IMG/VR virus record: IMGVR_UViG_3300039191_000410 | Location: 1-20,753 of that record | From: a virus | Length of the DNA: 20,753 bases | Reading direction: 5' to 3' (one strand) | Shown: positions 19,701 to 20,753 of the stretch, piece by piece | Position numbering within the stretch: the first letter of the stretch is position 1 | Layout of the letters: every line of letters begins with the position of its first letter | Notes under the pieces: generated by a model | What the model was told of the DNA's origin: nothing | Databases searched by the model: none | What the model saw: the letters and a program-made list of their open reading frames with translations, nothing else | Program-made: the position numbers and the translations under genes

Positions 19701-20075
19701 TTAACCAAAGAACGCATTTACTTCTGCGTCTCGAATTTTAACATCAATAAACATCATGTCTGAGAATTCCATAGGGTTTTGAGAAAATGTAACATTTAAC
19801 TCATACCCTATATCATCTAATTCAGGTATATAATCTGAAAATTGCTTAGCTAACTCTCCTTTCACAAAATCAGCATTAACATTAGTTTCAAATAAATATC
19901 TTTGTAGATCTCCACCAAAGTTAGGATCTCCAAGTAACTCACCTCTATTTGTAAAAAGAATCATTTCTATTTTCTGAATAATAACTTTAATTATTTCATC
20001 CTCAATTATCTCTATATCGTTAAATTTAGGATGTCCTGGGAATTTTATGTAAAAATCTGTAAAATCTAAAGCCAT
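19701..20075 (-). CDS. gp25: Baseplate wedge protein, T4 gp25-like
   Basis: 124 residues, near the size of T4 gp25 (132). The family motif is clear: MILFTNRGELLGDPNFGGDLQRYLF (about 38-62), with the R-G-E and F-G signature also seen in P2 gpW-type and type VI TssE proteins. The C terminus IGYELNVTFSQ and MMFIDVKIRDAEV follows as the usual strand pair. gp25 sits at the hub end of the baseplate wedge and starts sheath assembly. An exact TTTAATATATA lies 23 bases before the ATG, so it is a likely late gene. It is convergent with the small plus-strand genes. The start MALDFTDFYIKFPGHP is well placed. Confidence 0.92.
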   Translation of the reverse strand: MALDFTDFYIKFPGHPKFNDIEIIEDEIIKVIIQKIEMILFTNRGELLGDPNFGGDLQRYLFETNVNADFVKGELAKQFSDYIPELDDIGYELNVTFSQNPMEFSDMMFIDVKIRDAEVNAFFG

Positions 20076-20097
20076 TTTTTATGTTGTTTTATACACT

Positions 20098-20108
20098 TAT
20101 ATATTAAA
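20098..20108 (-). promoter_or_regulatory. Candidate late promoter before the gp25-like gene
   Basis: Exact TTTAATATATA on the minus strand, 23 bases upstream of the ATG at 20075. Confidence 0.5.
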
Positions 20109-20166
20109 TTACCCACATTTCATTAAAATTAATCTTTAAATTATTTTTTTAACCCGATTTTTTTGT

Positions 20167-20174
20167 TATCTTTG
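20167..20174 (+). promoter_or_regulatory. Host-type (Bacteroidota sigma-A) -7 promoter element
   Basis: TATCTTTG fits the Bacteroidota -7 consensus TAnnTTTG exactly and lies about 40 bases before the ATG at 20215. The -33 element is weak (a T-rich stretch near 20144). It suggests early transcription by host RNA polymerase for the gene that follows, unlike the late-type elements elsewhere. Confidence 0.6.
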
Positions 20175-20214
20175 TATATAATAATCAGAAACAAATTTAA
20201 ATAAGTAAAAAAAT

Positions 20215-20753
20215 ATGACTAAAGTATTATATTGTCACGGTATGGGTGGTTTTGGAATTACCAACCAACAAGTACTAAGAGAATTCCAATCTAGAGGGAT
20301 AGAATTAATATCTCCAACAATAAATTATGAACTTTTCATAAATAACAATCACCTATTCGATACTCTCAAAGAGTTAGCAGAGGATGTAGACATGATCGTA
20401 GGTAACAGTATGGGAGGGTTTTTCTCATATAACCTATCAAAAGCAACTGGTAAACCATCAGTAAACTTCAACCCCGCTATTTCACCAATAACAACATCTT
20501 ATAATTGGTTCAATAATGTTACAAATTATGAACCAAGTGAAGATCAATCAAAGAGTGTTATTTATATGTCAACAAGAGACTTTGTAGTAGATCACGATGC
20601 GGGAATGGAATATTTAGATTCCCAACCAGACTTTATCAAAGACTCTGATTTTATTGAAAGGTTAGAGGGTGAAACACACTCACTATCATTTTATACAATC
20701 TTTAATAAAATGATTGAACTTAAAAATGAACTATTTGGAGAAGAGTATTATGA
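20215..20753 (+). CDS. Alpha/beta-hydrolase (YqiA-like esterase), 3' end outside window
   Basis: At least 179 residues; the frame is still open at the window edge. It starts MTKVLYCHGMGGFG with the HG oxyanion strand. The nucleophile elbow is GNSMGG (Ser 65). Likely triad partners are Asp 122 or 126 (STRDFVVDHD) and His 155 (GETHSLSF). The short lid and the order of elements match the small YqiA/UPF0227-type esterases, which hydrolyse simple esters; the natural substrate here is unknown. It is preceded by a host-type promoter, so it is probably expressed early. A role in modifying host metabolites or surface esters could be imagined but is not shown. Confidence 0.8.
   Translation, partial: MTKVLYCHGMGGFGITNQQVLREFQSRGIELISPTINYELFINNNHLFDTLKELAEDVDMIVGNSMGGFFSYNLSKATGKPSVNFNPAISPITTSYNWFNNVTNYEPSEDQSKSVIYMSTRDFVVDHDAGMEYLDSQPDFIKDSDFIERLEGETHSLSFYTIFNKMIELKNELFGEEYY

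Noticed and set aside
1-20753. Possibility that this is a bacterial chromosome or integrated prophage
   Set aside because: No integrase, attachment site or chromosomal housekeeping cluster is seen. Metabolic genes are single and embedded among T4-type virion and replication genes. A prophage cannot be wholly excluded from one window.

Overview
The window looks like a piece of a large, AT-rich tailed-phage genome of the T4-like (contractile-tail) kind that infects a member of the Bacteroidota. The phage assignment rests on recognisable T4-type proteins: portal (gp20-like), head-completion nuclease (gp4-like), tail sheath stabiliser (gp15-like), baseplate wedge (gp25-like), late sigma factor (gp55-like) and clamp-loader ATPase (gp44-like). 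The Bacteroidota assignment rests on the IF-3 and glutamine synthetase sequences, a TAnnTTTG host-type promoter near 20170, and the lack of obvious Shine-Dalgarno sites. IF-3, a type II glutamine synthetase, FolD and a DNA methyltransferase suggest a big genome with many auxiliary genes. Genome size cannot be seen from this window. No tRNA, CRISPR array or insertion sequence was recognised.

Layout. 1-600: the end of an ankyrin-repeat protein, then a decayed gene remnant. 567-3484 (minus): an ADP-ribosyltransferase-like protein, its truncated tandem copy, several small tagged proteins, a DNA methyltransferase and a 44-residue peptide resembling the portal C terminus. 3520-8446 (minus): portal, a gp4-like gene broken at an 11-A run, a multi-zinc-knuckle nuclease and two more tagged proteins. 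8499-10748 (plus): small, mostly unknown genes ending at a strong terminator. 10812-12985 (minus): DUF2061 protein, glutamine synthetase, IF-3, and an open frame lacking a normal start. 13038-17293: mixed strands, with the late sigma factor, a long coiled-coil protein and the tail stabiliser. 17374-19698 (plus): clamp loader, FolD and three tiny overlapping genes. 19701-20075 (minus): gp25-like baseplate protein. 20215-end (plus): the start of an alpha/beta hydrolase.

How the parts fit. Nine otherwise unrelated proteins begin with nearly the same 8-12 residues (consensus M-K-[HY]-L-[KR]-K-F-E-S-F), most followed by a hydrophobic-x-E-[S/N] step. This is the layout of the T4 capsid-targeting sequence that sends internal proteins into the prohead and is removed by the gp21 protease. 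One carrier has ART-like features, as T4 Alt does, so the set may be head-packaged effectors injected with the DNA. A repeated upstream motif, TTTAATATATA, lies about 20-30 nt before several structural and tagged genes. It is a good candidate for the promoter read by the gp55-like sigma factor at 14169-14537.

Two genes (5276-5847 and 10812-11101) are each intact except for a one-base shift inside an A run. Either homopolymers were miscounted in this sequence or the phage uses slippage.
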